Origin: Enterococcus_K sp051713825
GTDB lineage: Bacteria > Bacillota > Bacilli > Lactobacillales > Enterococcaceae
Direction: 5' to 3'
NCBI RefSeq assembly: GCF_051713825.1
Contig: NZ_JBIOQR010000001.1
Span: 3,844,001 to 3,908,000, forward strand
Length of the DNA stretch: 64,000 nucleotides
The position numbers and the translations under genes were made by a program. A model generated the notes under the pieces. The model made no database searches and was not told the DNA's origin. It saw nothing but the letters and a program-made list of their open reading frames with translations. Numbering within the stretch: the stretch's first letter is position 1; each line of letters starts with the position of its first letter. Positions 38,099 to 47,706 of this stretch are shown here, one piece after another.

Positions 38099-39118
38099 TT
38101 ATTGACCAACACTTTCTTTTTCCACCTGTCGCTCGCACTTTTCAACAAACGCATCAAGCAAATCGATAATCGTTTGCTCATCTTCTGTTTGATTGATTGC
38201 TACTTTAACTTTTGCTGCACGAGAAATTCCCTTTAGATAATAAGCGGCATGTTGCCGGAATTCTCGAGAAGCGATTGTTTCACCTTTCAATTCAACGAGA
38301 CGATGCAGATGTAGCTTAGCCGTTTCCATCTTTTCTCGAGCAGTCGGTTCCTCAATTAATTCGCCGGTTTCCAAGTAGTGTTGCGTTCGATGAATCATCC
38401 AAGGATTGCCTAATGCAGCTCGACCAATCATGACGCCATCAGCGCCCACGTATTCCAACATACGTTTGGCATCTTCCGGTGTTTTGACGTCACCATTTCC
38501 CATAAAAGGAATCTTCAGGTGACTCTTAACTTCTTTCAAAACAGCCCAATCTGCTTTTCCTTCATACATTTGAACGCGTGTTCTTCCATGCATCGCAATC
38601 GCTGAAGCACCTGCTGATTCTGCAGCTAACGCGTTTTGAACCGCAAAAATATGGTCTTCATCCCAGCCGATTCTCATTTTGACTGTTACGGGCTTGTCAA
38701 CCGCTGAGGACACAGCATGGACCATCTCATATACCTTATCAGGATCTAATAACCACTTTGCTCCAGCTTCTGCTTTAATGATTTTGTTTACAGGACACCC
38801 CATATTGATATCAATAATATCTGCTTTTGTATTCGCTTCGACAAATTGCGCTGCCTCGACGAGTGTCTCTTTATTGCCACCAAAAATTTGTAAACTTAGC
38901 GGATGTTCAGTTTCTTCTATATGAAGCATTTCTAACGTCTTTTTGTTGCGAAAATGGATTCCTTGGTCACTGATCATCTCACAAACAACTAGACCTGCAC
39001 CAAATTCTTTGACCGTCACCCGAAAGGCGGCATTCGTTATCCCCGCCATAGGGGCGACAACTACGCGATTCGGGATTTCGACATACCCAATTTTCCACGC
39101 ATGTTTTAAAGCCGCCAT
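38099..39118 (-). CDS. dusB: tRNA-dihydrouridine synthase B
   Basis: 339-residue FMN enzyme reducing uridines in the tRNA D-loop. Motifs: VVVAPMAGITNAAFR at the N-terminus, INMGCPVNKI with the catalytic Cys (about 100), VTVKMRIGWD, AMHGRTR and MIGRAALGNPW. The start codon follows the hslO stop immediately, giving coupled translation. The hslO-dusB-lysS order is conserved in Firmicutes. Confidence 0.95.
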   Translation of the reverse strand: MAALKHAWKIGYVEIPNRVVVAPMAGITNAAFRVTVKEFGAGLVVCEMISDQGIHFRNKKTLEMLHIEETEHPLSLQIFGGNKETLVEAAQFVEANTKADIIDINMGCPVNKIIKAEAGAKWLLDPDKVYEMVHAVSSAVDKPVTVKMRIGWDEDHIFAVQNALAAESAGASAIAMHGRTRVQMYEGKADWAVLKEVKSHLKIPFMGNGDVKTPEDAKRMLEYVGADGVMIGRAALGNPWMIHRTQHYLETGELIEEPTAREKMETAKLHLHRLVELKGETIASREFRQHAAYYLKGISRAAKVKVAINQTEDEQTIIDLLDAFVEKCERQVEKESVGQ

Positions 39119-40003
39119 CTAATTACCACCTGCTTCTTTCTTAAGCCCAGCCAAGTCTTCTTCTGTATAGTGGTATTTATTTCCACAAAACGAGCAGACT
39201 GCTTCTGCACCATGATCCTCATCAATCATCGCTTGGATTTCTGTAGTTCCTAACGCAATAATTGCTGCGCCAAATTTATCTTTGGAGCAGTCACAAGAAA
39301 ATTGAACAGGAGAGGTTTCTAATATATTTAAAGAGGCATCTCCTAATAGACCTTCTAAAATCTCTTCTGGCGTCTGCCCTTCATCTAATAAAGTTGAAAT
39401 AAGCGGTGTTTGCGCTAAACGTGTTTCAATTGCTGTGATTGTCTCATCATCTGCACCAGGCATAATTTGAATCATAAAGCCACCCGCTGTTTTAATTGAA
39501 TCATCTGTATCAACCAAAACACTTAAACCAACTGCTGATGGAACCTGTTCAGACACTGCGAGATAGTAGGTAAAATCTTCACCTATCTCTCCTGAAACTA
39601 GGGGCGTTTGTCCTGAAAATGGTTCTTTCAACCCTAAATCCTTAATTACTGTGAACAAACCATTCGTTCCAACTGCGCCACGAACATCAATCTTGCCTTT
39701 TTCATTTGCAGGTAAGCTAATGTGCGGATTTTTGATATAGCCCTTTACTTCCCCATTGCCGTTACTGTCAACAATGATCGCTCCGGCTGGTCCATCGCCT
39801 TGAATTTTTACGGTTAATTTATCTTCTCCCTTTAAAGTAGCCCCTAAAAGAATTGCCCCAATCATCGTTCTACCTAAAGCGGCTGAAGCCGTACTCCATG
39901 TGTCATGACGTTTTTGGGCTTCCCCAATCGTTTGTGTTGCTCGTACAGCATAAGCTCGTACAAATCCGTTATATCCTAAAGCTTTTACTAAATAATCATT
40001 CAT
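39119..40003 (-). CDS. hslO: Redox-regulated chaperone Hsp33
   Basis: 294-residue holdase activated by oxidation. The C-terminal zinc center has the expected four cysteines as CDC and CSFC (about 238-273). The N-terminal domain carries GAILLGATLKGEDKLTVKIQGDGP, characteristic of Hsp33. It lies downstream of ftsH, past a terminator. Confidence 0.96.
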   Translation of the reverse strand: MNDYLVKALGYNGFVRAYAVRATQTIGEAQKRHDTWSTASAALGRTMIGAILLGATLKGEDKLTVKIQGDGPAGAIIVDSNGNGEVKGYIKNPHISLPANEKGKIDVRGAVGTNGLFTVIKDLGLKEPFSGQTPLVSGEIGEDFTYYLAVSEQVPSAVGLSVLVDTDDSIKTAGGFMIQIMPGADDETITAIETRLAQTPLISTLLDEGQTPEEILEGLLGDASLNILETSPVQFSCDCSKDKFGAAIIALGTTEIQAMIDEDHGAEAVCSFCGNKYHYTEEDLAGLKKEAGGN

Positions 40004-40108
40004 GTTTATGTATCCTCTTTTCCTTCAGACTCACTAGTGAATAATACTAGTATCTGAGTTTTTTTTCAACTTTCGTTGGTTAATTTCTGCGCGTTCTTCT
40101 TATTTTTT

Positions 40109-40163
40109 TAAAAGAGAACCGATGAACGCCCCACAAGGAAGACTTCATCGGTTCTCTCTACTT
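40109..40163 (-). terminator. ftsH terminator
   Basis: Stem AGAGAACCGATGAA/TTCATCGGTTCTCT (14 bp) then TTTT on the minus strand. Confidence 0.85.
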
Positions 40164-40165
40164 AC

Positions 40166-42328
40166 TTATTTGTAACGATCGTCAAAATTATTTTTTTCAT
40201 ATTCTGACTTAGATGAATCGTCTGCGTCATTTGTAGAATCAGAAACCTCTTTACTTGTTTCTTGACCTTCTAGTTTGACTTCTTCTGCTTCATCTTTTAA
40301 TTCTTGTTTGATTTCTTCAAAATCATCTTTTTCTTCTGCTTGTTTTTCAGCATCTTTTTCTTCCAATGCTCGTTTCGCCTCTTCAAATGTTTGAGCTTTT
40401 TCGCTAGGGAATTCAGATGATTCCGTACCTTCTGGCATAACGCCTTCTTCAAACAATGATTTGATTGCTTTAGCATCCAATGTTTCAAACTCAAGAAGTT
40501 TTTCAGCAATCAGTTTATGTTGCTCACGATGCGTTTCAATAATCTCATGCGCTTTTTTGTGTGCTTCCATTAAGATACTGCGAACTTCTTGGTCAATCTC
40601 AAAAGCGACTTGTTCAGAATAAGCTTTTGTTTGACCATAATCACGACCAACAAATACTTGATGATTACCTTCATATTGAACAGGTCCTAATTTGTCACTC
40701 ATTCCGTATTCAGTTACCATACTACGAGCTAACCCTGTTGCTTGTTCAAAGTCATTAGAAGCACCTGTTGATTGAACATTAAAGATAATTTCTTCAGCTG
40801 TCCGTCCACCAAGTAACCCAACGATTTGTTCAAACATATCTTCTTTGGTCATTAAGAATTGATCTTCTTTTGGTAAAGCAATCATATAACCGCCTGCGCG
40901 ACCACGAGGAATAATCGTTACCTTGTGAACCACACGTGCACGACTTAACACTAAGCCGACAATCGTATGTCCCGCTTCATGGTACGCAACCATTTCACGT
41001 TCTTTTTTACTGATTACGCGGTCTTTCTTCGCTGGACCTGCAATTACGCGGTCTTCTGCTTCATCAATATCAGAAGCATCAATTTTCTTTTTATTTCGAC
41101 GAGCAGCAACTAAGGCCGCTTCGTTTAAGACGTTTTCTAAATCTGCACCAGCAAATCCTGGAGTTTGTTGAGCAACCACTTTTAAATCGACATCGTCTGC
41201 TAAAGGTTTGTTACGTGCATGCACTTTAAGAATGGCTTCACGACCTTTGACATCTGGACGCCCTACTAAAATTTGACGGTCAAAACGACCTGGGCGTAAA
41301 AGGGCTGGATCTAGTACATCTGAACGGTTAGTTGCGGCAATGACAATCACGCCTTCATTTCCATCAAAACCATCCATCTCTACAAGCAATTGGTTTAGGG
41401 TTTGTTCACGTTCATCATGTCCGCCACCCATTCCAGCGCCACGTTGACGACCTACCGCATCAATCTCATCAATAAAGATGATGGCAGGTGCATTCTTTTT
41501 CGCATTTTCAAACAAATCACGTACACGACTTGCCCCGACCCCAACAAACATCTCTACGAAGTCTGAACCTGAGATTGAGTAGAACGGTACACCAGCTTCA
41601 CCAGCAACTGCTTTTGCTAATAAAGTTTTCCCTGTTCCTGGAGGGCCCTCTAAAAGAACACCAGCAGGAATACGCGCGCCTAATTCAGCAAATCTTCGTG
41701 GGTCTTTTAAGAATTCCACTACTTCAACTAATTCTTGTTTCTCTTCTTCTGCACCAGCAACATCAGAGAAACGGATACGGTTGGCTTTTTTGTCTGCTTC
41801 TTTGGCTTTTGATTTGCCAAAGTTCATGACGCGGCCGCCACCGCCACCGCCGCCACCTTGTTGCCCCATCATCATATAGAAGAAAAAGATGATGACAATA
41901 ATTGGTAGGAAGCTCAAGAGTAGAGAAACCCATATTCCACTGCTTGACTCTTCTTTAATTTTGGTTTCTACACCATTATTTTCAGCTAACTTAGTTACTT
42001 GACTCAACGTTGAGTCGTTAGGTAAAACCATTGTTGTAAAGCTTGTAGCAGGAACATTTGTTGATCCTAGGATTGATAATCCTCCGCTGTTGTTGACTTT
42101 TTGTTCTTCTTTGTATTCCCCAGTAATCTTATAAACGCCGTTCGCTGGTTGTACAGTAAAGTTTTTGATTTTACCGTCTTCAAGTTGTTCGGTAAATTTT
42201 GAATACTCAATATCCGGCGTTTGCTGATTGTTGTTTCCAAAAATGAAGTAAACAACCATCACCATTGCTAAGATAACTAGAGCATAATATAAGACATTTT
42301 TCATCATGCCATTATTTTTCTTATTCAT
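40166..42328 (-). CDS. ftsH: ATP-dependent zinc metalloprotease FtsH
   Basis: 720-residue membrane AAA protease for quality control of membrane and regulatory proteins. Two transmembrane helices flank an extracytoplasmic domain (about 12-28 and 130-152). A Gly-rich linker leads to the AAA domain with Walker A GPPGTGKT (about 228), Walker B IIFIDEIDAVG and the second region of homology. The zinc motif HEAGH is at 450-454. The long acidic, lysine-rich C-terminal tail (about 630-720) is usual for lactic acid bacteria. GGAGGG precedes the ATG. Confidence 0.97.
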   Translation of the reverse strand: MNKKNNGMMKNVLYYALVILAMVMVVYFIFGNNNQQTPDIEYSKFTEQLEDGKIKNFTVQPANGVYKITGEYKEEQKVNNSGGLSILGSTNVPATSFTTMVLPNDSTLSQVTKLAENNGVETKIKEESSSGIWVSLLLSFLPIIVIIFFFYMMMGQQGGGGGGGGRVMNFGKSKAKEADKKANRIRFSDVAGAEEEKQELVEVVEFLKDPRRFAELGARIPAGVLLEGPPGTGKTLLAKAVAGEAGVPFYSISGSDFVEMFVGVGASRVRDLFENAKKNAPAIIFIDEIDAVGRQRGAGMGGGHDEREQTLNQLLVEMDGFDGNEGVIVIAATNRSDVLDPALLRPGRFDRQILVGRPDVKGREAILKVHARNKPLADDVDLKVVAQQTPGFAGADLENVLNEAALVAARRNKKKIDASDIDEAEDRVIAGPAKKDRVISKKEREMVAYHEAGHTIVGLVLSRARVVHKVTIIPRGRAGGYMIALPKEDQFLMTKEDMFEQIVGLLGGRTAEEIIFNVQSTGASNDFEQATGLARSMVTEYGMSDKLGPVQYEGNHQVFVGRDYGQTKAYSEQVAFEIDQEVRSILMEAHKKAHEIIETHREQHKLIAEKLLEFETLDAKAIKSLFEEGVMPEGTESSEFPSEKAQTFEEAKRALEEKDAEKQAEEKDDFEEIKQELKDEAEEVKLEGQETSKEVSDSTNDADDSSKSEYEKNNFDDRYK

Positions 42329-42419
42329 GCTTGCCCTCCTTAGGTGCTCAAATTCATTCGTTTAATTTTTTATCAATCCTGACCTTTACATTGTAACATA
42401 ACTAAATTCAATTACATCA

Positions 42420-42965
42420 CTAATTTGATTGATAGACACTTGCTTTTAACACGCCTACATAGGGCAAATTACGATAGGCTTCCGCATAGTCCAACCCATA
42501 GCCTACGACAAACTCATTTGGGACATCAAAACCAATGTAATCCGCTTCGATATCGACAACGCGGCCTTCCTTCTTATCTAGCAAAGTAACAATCTTCACG
42601 GATTTTGCTTTACGATATTTGAAGAGGTCAACTAAATACGCTAACGTGCGACCACTGTCAATGATATCTTCGACAATCAATAAGTCACGACCTTCGACAT
42701 TCGTATCTAAATCCTTGACAATTTTTACCTCACCAGAAGAAACTGTCGCATTTCCGTAACTAGATACATCCATAAAATCTAACTCTACATATGTATCAAT
42801 CTCACGAACCACGTCAGACATAAAAGGAACTGCCCCTTTTAAAACACCAACTACTAAAGGATTTTTCCCTTTGTATAGTTCAGATAACTCTTTACCTAAC
42901 TCCGCGCAACGCGCTTGAATTTGTTCTCTAGTTATTAATATTCGTTCGATATCTTTTTCTAACAT
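42420..42965 (-). CDS. hpt: Hypoxanthine phosphoribosyltransferase
   Basis: 181-residue purine salvage enzyme making IMP/GMP from hypoxanthine/guanine and PRPP. The PRPP loop is LLIVEDIIDSGRTLAYL (about 95-111); GVLKGAVPFMSDV and FVVGYGLDYAEAYRNLPYVG are the other family motifs. It sits between tilS and ftsH, the standard order in Firmicutes; HPT has been reported to affect ftsH in Listeria and relatives. Confidence 0.96.
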   Translation of the reverse strand: MLEKDIERILITREQIQARCAELGKELSELYKGKNPLVVGVLKGAVPFMSDVVREIDTYVELDFMDVSSYGNATVSSGEVKIVKDLDTNVEGRDLLIVEDIIDSGRTLAYLVDLFKYRKAKSVKIVTLLDKKEGRVVDIEADYIGFDVPNEFVVGYGLDYAEAYRNLPYVGVLKASVYQSN

Positions 42966-42984
42966 TTGGTTCTCCTTCCACCTA

Positions 42985-44367
42985 TTACTCCCGATATTTA
43001 TAAAGAAGTACGTAGTGTATTTTATCAGTTTCTTCCATAATACTCAAATAAGAAAGTGTAAAAGGCAACAATCCATAAATATTATTTTTTGAATCGGTAA
43101 GCACCCACGCTGTCGCTCTTTTGGCATTCATCACTTTGTTATCTATAAAATAGCGCGAAACTTTTTTTGTTAAATTCTTAGTTAAATGAAGACGTTCTCC
43201 GTCCCGTCTACGCCGCAGAAAAAATTCTTTTGCCAAATCTTTAGGGAAGTCTTGTCTAAAAGTTGACCAACCTATTTGCTCAAGCTCTGCCGGAACTTTA
43301 TCGAGTTCGACATTTTTTAAAATCCCAATCCATTCACGGTCATTCAGATACACTCCCTCATCGTAATGGAGAACATGATGTTCATCCGTCACTTGTTTGT
43401 TTTTTTCAAGGGAGAACTGTTGGTAGCTTTTTTTAAAGAACCACTCATTTGAAAACGCGACTTGCCACTGTGCCTTCTCTTTTTTTAGCAAACGGAGAAG
43501 TTGAAGAAGTTGCTCTTCCTTAGCGCCCACCTGTAACTCAGACAAACTTTTTTTGAAAAAATAGCTGAGAAAAAAATATTGCTGGTTTTCCGGCAACGCC
43601 ATTAACCAATCGCCTTCGATTTGCCAGCTCTCTGCCTGCTTTTTAACATGCGTTTGAAATTCCTTTTCCATCTGTTCAGAAATCAGTGCCTCTGCCCATT
43701 CCAATTGCTGAGAAAATTGTTGCGCATGCGCTAATAAGCGGGCATTCTCTTTTTTTAACTCGGGAACGACCCATTTTCGGATACGATTTCTTTGAACATG
43801 CGTGTCTTCATTTGTTTGATCTTCAAAAAACACCAAAGACTGTTCGGCTGCCCACTTACGAATATCCTCTTTTGAAAACTGTAGCAATGGACGAATAAGC
43901 TCCCCATTTGAAAAGGGTTGTCGTACTTGAATGCCAATATGGCTATTTAAAGAGCCGCCTCGTGCTAGTTTCATGATAAGAGTTTCTGCTTGATCATCTC
44001 CATGATGAGCCGTCATAAGTTTATTACACGCGGTTTGTTCCATAACCTCTTGAAAAAAATTGTACCGAAAATTCCTTGCTGCCTCTTCCATTCCGAAACT
44101 CGTTGCTTGTTGCCACTGAATACTATAAAAAGGAATTCCTTTTCTCTTACAATAAGCTCGTAAGTAGGCCTCTTCTTCATCTGATTCTTGGCGAAGCTTG
44201 TGATTAACATGTGCCACCACCAAAAAAATTGTTTCTTTGAGTGCGAGTTTCTCCATCAATCGAAGTAAAACCATCGAATCGACACCACCTGAGATTGCTA
44301 AAAGAATTTTATCCTCAGTTTCCCATAAAAGTTTGTCTTTTCCGTGATTAAAAAATAAATTTTCCAT
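42985..44367 (-). CDS. tilS: tRNA(Ile)-lysidine synthetase
   Basis: 460 residues. The N-terminal PP-loop ATPase domain has AISGGVDSMVLLRL (about 26-39) and the family motif TAHHGDDQAETLIMKLARG. Linker and C-terminal domains include RRRRDGERL. It attaches lysine to C34 of tRNA-Ile(CAU), which is encoded at 29266-29339, so that AUA codons are read as isoleucine. The gene is essential in most bacteria. It is close to hpt (19 bp). Confidence 0.96.
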   Translation of the reverse strand: MENLFFNHGKDKLLWETEDKILLAISGGVDSMVLLRLMEKLALKETIFLVVAHVNHKLRQESDEEEAYLRAYCKRKGIPFYSIQWQQATSFGMEEAARNFRYNFFQEVMEQTACNKLMTAHHGDDQAETLIMKLARGGSLNSHIGIQVRQPFSNGELIRPLLQFSKEDIRKWAAEQSLVFFEDQTNEDTHVQRNRIRKWVVPELKKENARLLAHAQQFSQQLEWAEALISEQMEKEFQTHVKKQAESWQIEGDWLMALPENQQYFFLSYFFKKSLSELQVGAKEEQLLQLLRLLKKEKAQWQVAFSNEWFFKKSYQQFSLEKNKQVTDEHHVLHYDEGVYLNDREWIGILKNVELDKVPAELEQIGWSTFRQDFPKDLAKEFFLRRRRDGERLHLTKNLTKKVSRYFIDNKVMNAKRATAWVLTDSKNNIYGLLPFTLSYLSIMEETDKIHYVLLYKYRE

Positions 44368-44397
44368 GTTTTGTTTTACTCCTTATTTGTTTAAAAA

Positions 44398-44442
44398 GAA
44401 AAAACCGAGGCCGTCAATCAAAATTGATTCGTGCCTCGGTTC
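44398..44442 (-). terminator. Terminator after the S1-domain gene
   Basis: Minus-strand stem ACCGAGGC/GCCTCGGT with a 21-nt loop then TTTTTTC, about 100 bp downstream of the S1 gene and just before tilS. The 100 bp between the S1 gene and this hairpin show no other feature. Confidence 0.7.
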
Positions 44443-44546
44443 ATTTTAGACGTTATTTCTATCTGCATCTTCAGCCATGTGCTTACATGAAGATTGTTCC
44501 TTCAATGGACTGAACATCCTAACAGAACGCTACCGTCCGCGATTCT

Positions 44547-45023
44547 CTAGTTACGGCGACCGCCTCGGCCTCCACGTTTTCCTTCAGTATTACGTTTTAA
44601 TGAAGAAAGTCGATCATCACTATCTTTCAAAAATGAACTCATTAATGAATCGAAATCTTGTTTATTGTTATTGTTGTTCATCGGCTGATTGCGAGCGAAT
44701 GATTTTTTTTGAGCAGGACGGCTATTATAATTTTCGCGTGGTTCACGTGGTTCACGACGTTGAAATTCACGTTTTTCTTCTTGGGGTTGTTCCTGTGCTT
44801 TACGGATAGATAACCCAATCTTCCCATCGTCTCCGATAGAAGTTACCTTAACTGTCACTTCATCTCCAACAGTTAAAACATCATGTATATCTTTAATAAA
44901 ACCATTGGATACTTCACTGATATGAACTAACCCAGTCTTTCCTTCACCTAAGTCAATAAATGCACCAAAATTGGTAATCCCTGACACTTTTCCTTGTAGT
45001 TTCGCTCCTACTTCGATTGACAT
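44547..45023 (-). CDS. S1-domain RNA-binding protein (YabR-like)
   Basis: 158 residues. A single S1 domain occupies about 1-75 (GKVSGITNFGAFIDLGEGKTGLVH is the S1 signature). The tail is basic, Arg/Gln/Asn-rich and ends RGGRGGRRN, likely for RNA contact. It is the YabR/general-stress-protein-13 type protein always found between divIC and tilS in this gene order. The precise RNA target is unknown. GGAGG precedes the start. Confidence 0.9.
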   Translation of the reverse strand: MSIEVGAKLQGKVSGITNFGAFIDLGEGKTGLVHISEVSNGFIKDIHDVLTVGDEVTVKVTSIGDDGKIGLSIRKAQEQPQEEKREFQRREPREPRENYNSRPAQKKSFARNQPMNNNNNKQDFDSLMSSFLKDSDDRLSSLKRNTEGKRGGRGGRRN

Positions 45024-45067
45024 AAAAAAATTGTTCCTCCTAATTTATAACCCTTTTTTATATTTCA

Positions 45068-45505
45068 CTACTTATCAGTAGTACTTGACTCTGTAACTGG
45101 ATCTTTTGTTATTTGGTTTGTGGCATCACTTGTTTCTGTGCCCACAATCGGGTAAACCTGTTCGCCTTCTTTTGAATAGAAAAATCGACTACGAGCTAGC
45201 TTAGCCACGTATTCGTCATCTTTTAGCAAATTGACATCTTGTTTTACTCTAGCCAGTTGTTTATCAACTTGTTCTGATTCTGCAACTGTTTCTTCTTTAA
45301 TTGTTCCCAGTGACTGCAAGCGTTGGTAGTCATTAAACAATTGGACTCCGATAATCACAAAAACTCCTAAAGCAATAAGAAAAACAACCGCTAATCGGCG
45401 TCTTCTAAAAACAAGCTGCTTTTGTTGTTTTTGAAATTCTACGTACTGCTCTTTAGTATAGTCATTATCAATTGTTGAAATCTTGTTTTTTGTTTCTTGA
45501 CTCAC
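45068..45505 (-). CDS. divIC: Cell-division protein DivIC (septum formation initiator)
   Basis: 145 residues: cytoplasmic basic N-terminus, one membrane helix (about 34-55), then an extracellular coiled coil (about 60-105). The end is a low-complexity Thr/Ser tail. This topology and position between rqcP and the S1 gene fit DivIC/FtsB, which forms the divisome complex with DivIB and FtsL. Confidence 0.92.
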   Translation of the reverse strand: MSQETKNKISTIDNDYTKEQYVEFQKQQKQLVFRRRRLAVVFLIALGVFVIIGVQLFNDYQRLQSLGTIKEETVAESEQVDKQLARVKQDVNLLKDDEYVAKLARSRFFYSKEGEQVYPIVGTETSDATNQITKDPVTESSTTDK

Positions 45506-45571
45506 ACTCTCTCACCTCAGTCTTTTTCATAGTCTTTCTCATTATACCAACATCTTTTGTTGTTGTCTAAT

Positions 45572-45841
45572 CTAATTCTCAGCAGAATTTGTTCGTGTTT
45601 CTGCTAAAATTTCGTACATTTTTTCAGCATCTTCTTTTTTGGTGGATTCGTGCAATTCTACTACCTTCACCTCTAACGTTTTATTGCCAAATTGGACCCT
45701 TAAAACATCGCCCACTTTCACGTCACTAGACGACTTAGCCAGTTTTCCGTTAATTTGAATCCGGCCTTTATCTGCCACTTCTTTTGCGACAGAACGACGC
45801 TTTATAATTCTTGATATTTTTAAAAATTTATCTAGTCTCAT
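45572..45841 (-). CDS. rqcP: S4-domain RQC factor RqcP
   Basis: 89-residue S4 RNA-binding protein (RLDKFLKISRIIKRRSVAKEV...). It matches B. subtilis YabO/RqcP, which works with RqcH in C-terminal alanine tailing on stalled 50S subunits. Its start overlaps the end of the flippase gene by 4 bp, so the two are translationally coupled. Confidence 0.92.
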   Translation of the reverse strand: MRLDKFLKISRIIKRRSVAKEVADKGRIQINGKLAKSSSDVKVGDVLRVQFGNKTLEVKVVELHESTKKEDAEKMYEILAETRTNSAEN

Positions 45842-47424
45842 AGATTATTCCTCTTTTTCCTTTTAATAGTTAATAATTTTTTCCCAAATGGAATCATTAG
45901 CCACTCACGCACTGTAAATAATTTTACCCGAATCGCGACAAAAATGAAACAGCTAAAACCAATCAATACGCCGCCTAAACTAATCATCAAAGCAGTTAAT
46001 CGATGATTGATTGTTCCCACAAAAAACTCGATACCTATTGTATAGATAAACAAGCTCACCGCCATAGCTCCCAGACAAATAAGAAAGGTTCGACCAAATT
46101 GCCGCTCTTTCCAAAAATGATTTAACTCCTTTTCTGAATGTTGAATCAGATAAATGAGCGTCATCGAAAGTCCCGCTAGCGTCGCCAGACTGGCCCCAAC
46201 TGTTCCCATGAGTGCAGTTAAACAAATCGTCCCGACAGCCTTTACCAGTAACCCCCAACCGGCTGCTTTTAACGGCATCCGAAACCAATTTTGACTCTGA
46301 GCAATACTTTGATACGCCTGAATCGTCGCCATTAAGCCAATGGAAAAAACGAACACAGTCAAAGGCCATGTGCCTGAATCATCCTTAAACAAGGCATAGT
46401 TCACATTCGGAAGTAACACGGCTAGACCAACTGAGGCAGCCAAAGCGATACTGACTGTCAATCGTAAGTAAATCCGAGCCGATTGTTGAAAATGTTTTTT
46501 TCTAGCTTGAACAAGCGCACGGGTTAAGGCCGGTAAAAACGAGGCACTTAAAGCCGTGGCAACAACCAAACCAAGTTGGACAAGTGGCTGTCCTCTATCA
46601 TAGACCCCTTTGGCCACTCGAGCTGCCTGTTCTGTTAAACCATAGAGCTCAAGACCGTTTGTAATCAAAAAAGAATCGGCTAATTGAAAGAAAATCAAGT
46701 ACCCACTATAAAACGAGAGCAAACCACCCTCTATTAAAAAGCGCCGGACCAATCGTTTACTTGGTCGCTGCATCACTGAAAAGCCTCGTAACCTTAGTGC
46801 CCCTCCATGAATTTTTTTCTCATAATAAGTCAACAAAAGGAGCGCACAGAGTCCACCAATAACCGCGCCACTCATAGCGATTGCACCGGTTTGATAGATG
46901 CTTAACCCAAAATGAACAAAGGCCCCAGCAGCAGATAAAATGATCCCGACACGGATTAGCTGCTCTAACACTTGAGAAGCAGCTGTTGGAACCATCAAAA
47001 GTCGACTCTGAAAATTCCCACGATAAAAGGATAAGCCTGGAACTAACAAAAAGGTGAAGGAGACTACTTGAATCAACGACTCTAATGATGAATCCCCCAT
47101 TACTTTTGCAAGCAGGCCACTTCCAAAAAAGGTCAGAAACCACAGAGCTAGACCACACCAAAAAACAAGTGGAAACAACTGACCTAATGCTTCTTTTCGT
47201 TCTTTTGGCGATTCTTTTTCTGCCGCATACTTTGAAATGAACTGTGGTAGACCAGACAAAGCTAAAGTCATCGCAATCCCATAGATAGGATAAACTTGTT
47301 GATACACATAAAAACCTTCATCTCCGACAGCATTTTGGAAGGGGACACGATAAATAGCACTTAGTAGCTTGGCAATAAACGAAGCAACTGTCAGTACAAA
47401 CGCGCCTTGCATCATCCGTCGCAT
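45838..47424 (-). CDS. Membrane flippase of the MOP superfamily (YabM-like)
   Basis: 528 residues, about 14 helices, beginning with the family signature ALTVASFIAKLLSAIYRVPFQ-type sequence. It belongs to the polysaccharide flippase/MurJ-like group and occupies the yabM position after mfd, as in B. subtilis. The substrate is presumably a polyprenyl-linked cell-envelope precursor. A paralogue lies at 819-2465. GGAGGG precedes the ATG region. Confidence 0.88.
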   Translation of the reverse strand: MRRMMQGAFVLTVASFIAKLLSAIYRVPFQNAVGDEGFYVYQQVYPIYGIAMTLALSGLPQFISKYAAEKESPKERKEALGQLFPLVFWCGLALWFLTFFGSGLLAKVMGDSSLESLIQVVSFTFLLVPGLSFYRGNFQSRLLMVPTAASQVLEQLIRVGIILSAAGAFVHFGLSIYQTGAIAMSGAVIGGLCALLLLTYYEKKIHGGALRLRGFSVMQRPSKRLVRRFLIEGGLLSFYSGYLIFFQLADSFLITNGLELYGLTEQAARVAKGVYDRGQPLVQLGLVVATALSASFLPALTRALVQARKKHFQQSARIYLRLTVSIALAASVGLAVLLPNVNYALFKDDSGTWPLTVFVFSIGLMATIQAYQSIAQSQNWFRMPLKAAGWGLLVKAVGTICLTALMGTVGASLATLAGLSMTLIYLIQHSEKELNHFWKERQFGRTFLICLGAMAVSLFIYTIGIEFFVGTINHRLTALMISLGGVLIGFSCFIFVAIRVKLFTVREWLMIPFGKKLLTIKRKKRNNL

Positions 47425-47706
47425 TTCTTTTTGAGCTATCGTGATTCCCTCCTTTTTGAAACTTATTTTATAGCGAAACTTCTCCGTTGAACGCTTTTTC
47501 TCTTTTTCTTAACTCTTTCTTACAGGTCTTTACCGATTTTCTATCCATTCGTTAATCCATGTTAGCTGAACATACCTAGGATATAACTAAAAAAGTTATG
47601 TTTCAGGTACGTGGCATCCAAATAAACACTGAGCGCTGACAAGTTCTCGGTAAGTCCCCTGACTCGTCTGCAACTCTCTATCCTCTATAGATTCTTCATA
47701 AATCCA
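47425..47706. other. Intergenic region with decayed hairpin
   Basis: 282 bp between mfd and the flippase. A hairpin near 47568-47613 (TACCT...ATAAC/GTTATG...AGGTA) has the same CATAAC/GTTATG core as the repeat-element heads and may be a decayed copy. No reading frame is supported. Confidence 0.35.
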